Assembly: GCA_012800215.1 (NCBI GenBank)
Contig: JAAZJT010000161.1
Coordinates: 1-6,661 of the forward strand
Direction of reading: 5' to 3'
Length of the DNA stretch: 6,661 nucleotides
Source: Bacillota bacterium
GTDB lineage: Bacteria; Bacillota; Dethiobacteria; Dethiobacterales; Dethiobacteraceae
Both the position numbers and the translations under genes were made by a program. Of this stretch, positions 5,770 through 6,661 are shown piece after piece. The stretch's first letter is position 1. The number at the start of each line of letters is the position of its first letter. The notes beneath the pieces were generated by a model. It searched no databases and was not told where the DNA came from. It worked only from the letters and a program-made list of their open reading frames with translations.

Positions 5770-6546
5770 TATCCTCGATAAACGTCTCAATGAAACCGTA
5801 ATGGACCACATTACCCTCTGTGGTTTTGAGGAATCCTTGTTTCTTCCATAGGTCATAGTTGACATGGTCGCGCCGAACACGAAGTTCCAGATTGTCCTCG
5901 GGTATCCAGAAGGAGGGGAGAATGTGATATTTGTCGTCCTCATCCTCGGGAGGGAACACAAGTAAGAAGGCCGTTATGTCGGTGGTGCTGGAGAGATCCA
6001 GACTGCCACAACATACACGGCCTTTCAGCATTTCCGGATCTACCGGGGGAATGCGCATTTATCCCACTTGTCCATCGGCATCCAGCGTACAGCCTGCTTG
6101 ACCCATTGGTTAAGACGGAGCTGTCGGAAGCTGTTTTCTTCAGCAGGGTTTTGCTTTGCGCTCTCGCAGGCGGCTTTGACCTTATCAATTCCTACTGTTA
6201 TCCCCAGCGAGGGATTGGCTTTCCTCCACACCTTGGGATCAGTCCAATCATCATTTTCGTCGGCTCCGTATATGACAGGGTAGAAGGTGGGATCGTGTTT
6301 GCGGCCTTCAAGGATATCCTTAGCCTTTTGGTGCACCTCGTAGCAGATGCTGTTCGTGTCGTTGCCGGCTGTGGTGATGAGGAAGTACAGCGGCTGCATC
6401 CTGGCATCACCGGAGCCTTTGGTCATGACGTCAAACAGCTTTCCTGTTCGGCTGTGTATGTAGCTCGTCAAGTATAACGCCGTGTATGTTGAAGCCATGC
6501 TTGGAGCATGCCTCGGCCGACAGAACCTGATAAAAGCTGTTTGTCG
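5765..6546 (-). pseudogene. Phage terminase large subunit (HK97-type TerL, Terminase_1), broken fragment
   Basis: The fragment covers the end of the packaging ATPase and the beginning of the nuclease of a TerL protein. Frame 1 (about 6546-6443) has LSAEACSKHG and the Walker B box VILDELHTQPNR. Frame 2 (6441-6050) continues with KLFDVMTKGSGDAR, the coupling motif LYFLITTAGND, then PKVWRKANPSLG and LRLNQWVKQAVRWMPMDKWDKCAF. Frame 3 (6049-5765) has VDPEMLKGRVCCGSLDLSSTTDITAF, whose GSLDLSSTTD carries the first nuclease aspartate. The shifts lie in the AAA at 6440-6442 (one extra base) and in the five-base G/C run at 6045-6049 (net one base short). The P-loop part is missing on the right, where an IS-like end begins, and the second and third nuclease acids are missing on the left. 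The DNA is visibly richer in GC than the operon, as expected for prophage DNA. Confidence 0.85.
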
Positions 6547-6563
6547 TGTCACCGCCGGGGTAT

Positions 6564-6597
6564 AATTGACCCATAGCGCCGGACAGAAATTGACCCA
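6564..6597 (+). repeat. Two direct repeats in the IS end
   Basis: AATTGACCCA occurs at 6564-6573 and again at 6588-6597, a 24-base period (about two helical turns). Such phased repeats are the expected binding sites for the IS21-type transposase IstA. Confidence 0.7.
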
Positions 6598-6610
6598 CAC
6601 CAAACCAAAC

Positions 6611-6652
6611 GGTTACCATAAAAGTGTGACGAAAACTTTTATGGGGGTGACC
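6611..6652 (+). promoter_or_regulatory. Hairpin masking the ribosome site of the transposase gene
   Basis: CCATAAAAGT (6616-6625) and ACTTTTATGG (6635-6644) form a perfect ten-base stem with a nine-base loop. It extends through GGTTA (6611-6615) pairing with TGACC (6648-6652), leaving three bulged G. The purine-rich ribosome site GGGGGTGA (6643-6650), four bases before the ATG at 6655, is therefore largely inside the structure. Transcripts entering from outside would fold this way and translate poorly, a device known from several IS elements. Confidence 0.5.
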
Positions 6653-6654
6653 GT

Positions 6655-6661
6655 ATGATAA
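6655..6661 (+). CDS. istA: Start of probable transposase IstA (two codons, cut by window edge)
   Basis: An ATG followed by ATA, preceded by GGGGGTGACCGT, opens a rightward reading frame at the window end. Only Met-Ile and one base can be read. The call rests on position: it lies just inside an IS21-like end where istA begins, and IstA proteins commonly start with Met-Ile. The sequence itself cannot confirm it. Confidence 0.35.

Larger units (their letters stand above)
6547..6661 (+). mobile_element. Left end of an IS21-like insertion element (continues beyond window)
   Basis: Terminase similarity stops at about 6541-6550 and is followed by TGTCACCGCCGGGG, then two direct copies of AATTGACCCA, a hairpin and a rightward ATG at 6655. 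IS21-family ends typically start with TGT and carry multiple short subterminal repeats, and repeats of the AATTGACCCA type before istA are familiar from that family. The exact boundary could be 6542 or 6547, since both begin TGTC. Without the transposase and the second end the family call is an inference. Confidence 0.6.

Noticed and set aside
5467..5961. A continuous 164-codon minus-strand frame
   Set aside because: Its first third is an out-of-frame shadow of the terminase and its last part an out-of-frame reading of the DnaE tail; only 5549-5769 gives plausible protein, so it is not one gene.
1..6661. CRISPR arrays, tRNA or rRNA genes
   Set aside because: No regularly spaced repeats of that kind and no tRNA or rRNA signature were seen on either strand.

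Overview
The window looks like a piece of an anaerobic, low-to-mid GC Gram-positive genome (Bacillota, clostridial side). The reasons are the strong AGGAGG-type ribosome binding sites, a sigma-A promoter, lipoprotein signal peptides, an energy-coupling-factor (ECF) type membrane protein and a family 4 Fe-S uracil-DNA glycosylase. Genus cannot be read from it. Every host gene is on the minus strand, so the biological order runs from high to low coordinates.

Right edge (about 5148-6661) is a scrap zone. From the right it holds: the beginning of what looks like an IS21-family insertion element reading rightward, with two direct terminal repeats and an RBS-masking hairpin just before the transposase ATG; a phage terminase large-subunit fragment cut by the element and broken by two homopolymer frameshifts; a short piece resembling the middle of a uracil-DNA-glycosylase-like protein; and the C-terminal tail of a DnaE-type DNA polymerase III alpha subunit. 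These pieces abut one another within a few bases.

Centre (4470-5054) is an intact family 4 uracil-DNA glycosylase with all four Fe-S cysteines. Immediately after its stop codon there is a sigma-A promoter (TTGACA, 17-base spacer, TATCGT) and a leader of roughly 250 bases. The leader holds interlocking inverted repeats that form a predicted pseudoknot, followed by a terminator-like hairpin. This is the layout of a riboswitch or attenuator, but it matches no class I can name.

Left two thirds (1-4184) is one tightly packed operon driven by that promoter: a membrane-anchored FMN-binding (NqrC/RnfG-like) protein, a lipoprotein with two sulfite-oxidase-fold-like (molybdopterin-binding-like) domains, a smaller lipoprotein with one such domain, an ECF transporter S component of YkoE type, and a membrane-anchored alkaline-phosphatase-superfamily hydrolase whose N-terminal part again looks like the same domain. 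The genes overlap or lie within 18 bases of each other. The molybdopterin-like domains lack the cysteine that holds molybdenum, so they are probably binding modules and not redox enzymes.

Taken together, the operon looks like a cell-surface system that binds, processes and imports a cofactor or related small molecule, with a flavoprotein linking it to extracytosolic electron transfer, under control of an unassigned leader RNA. The operon and its leader are the part of the window most likely to be an undescribed system.
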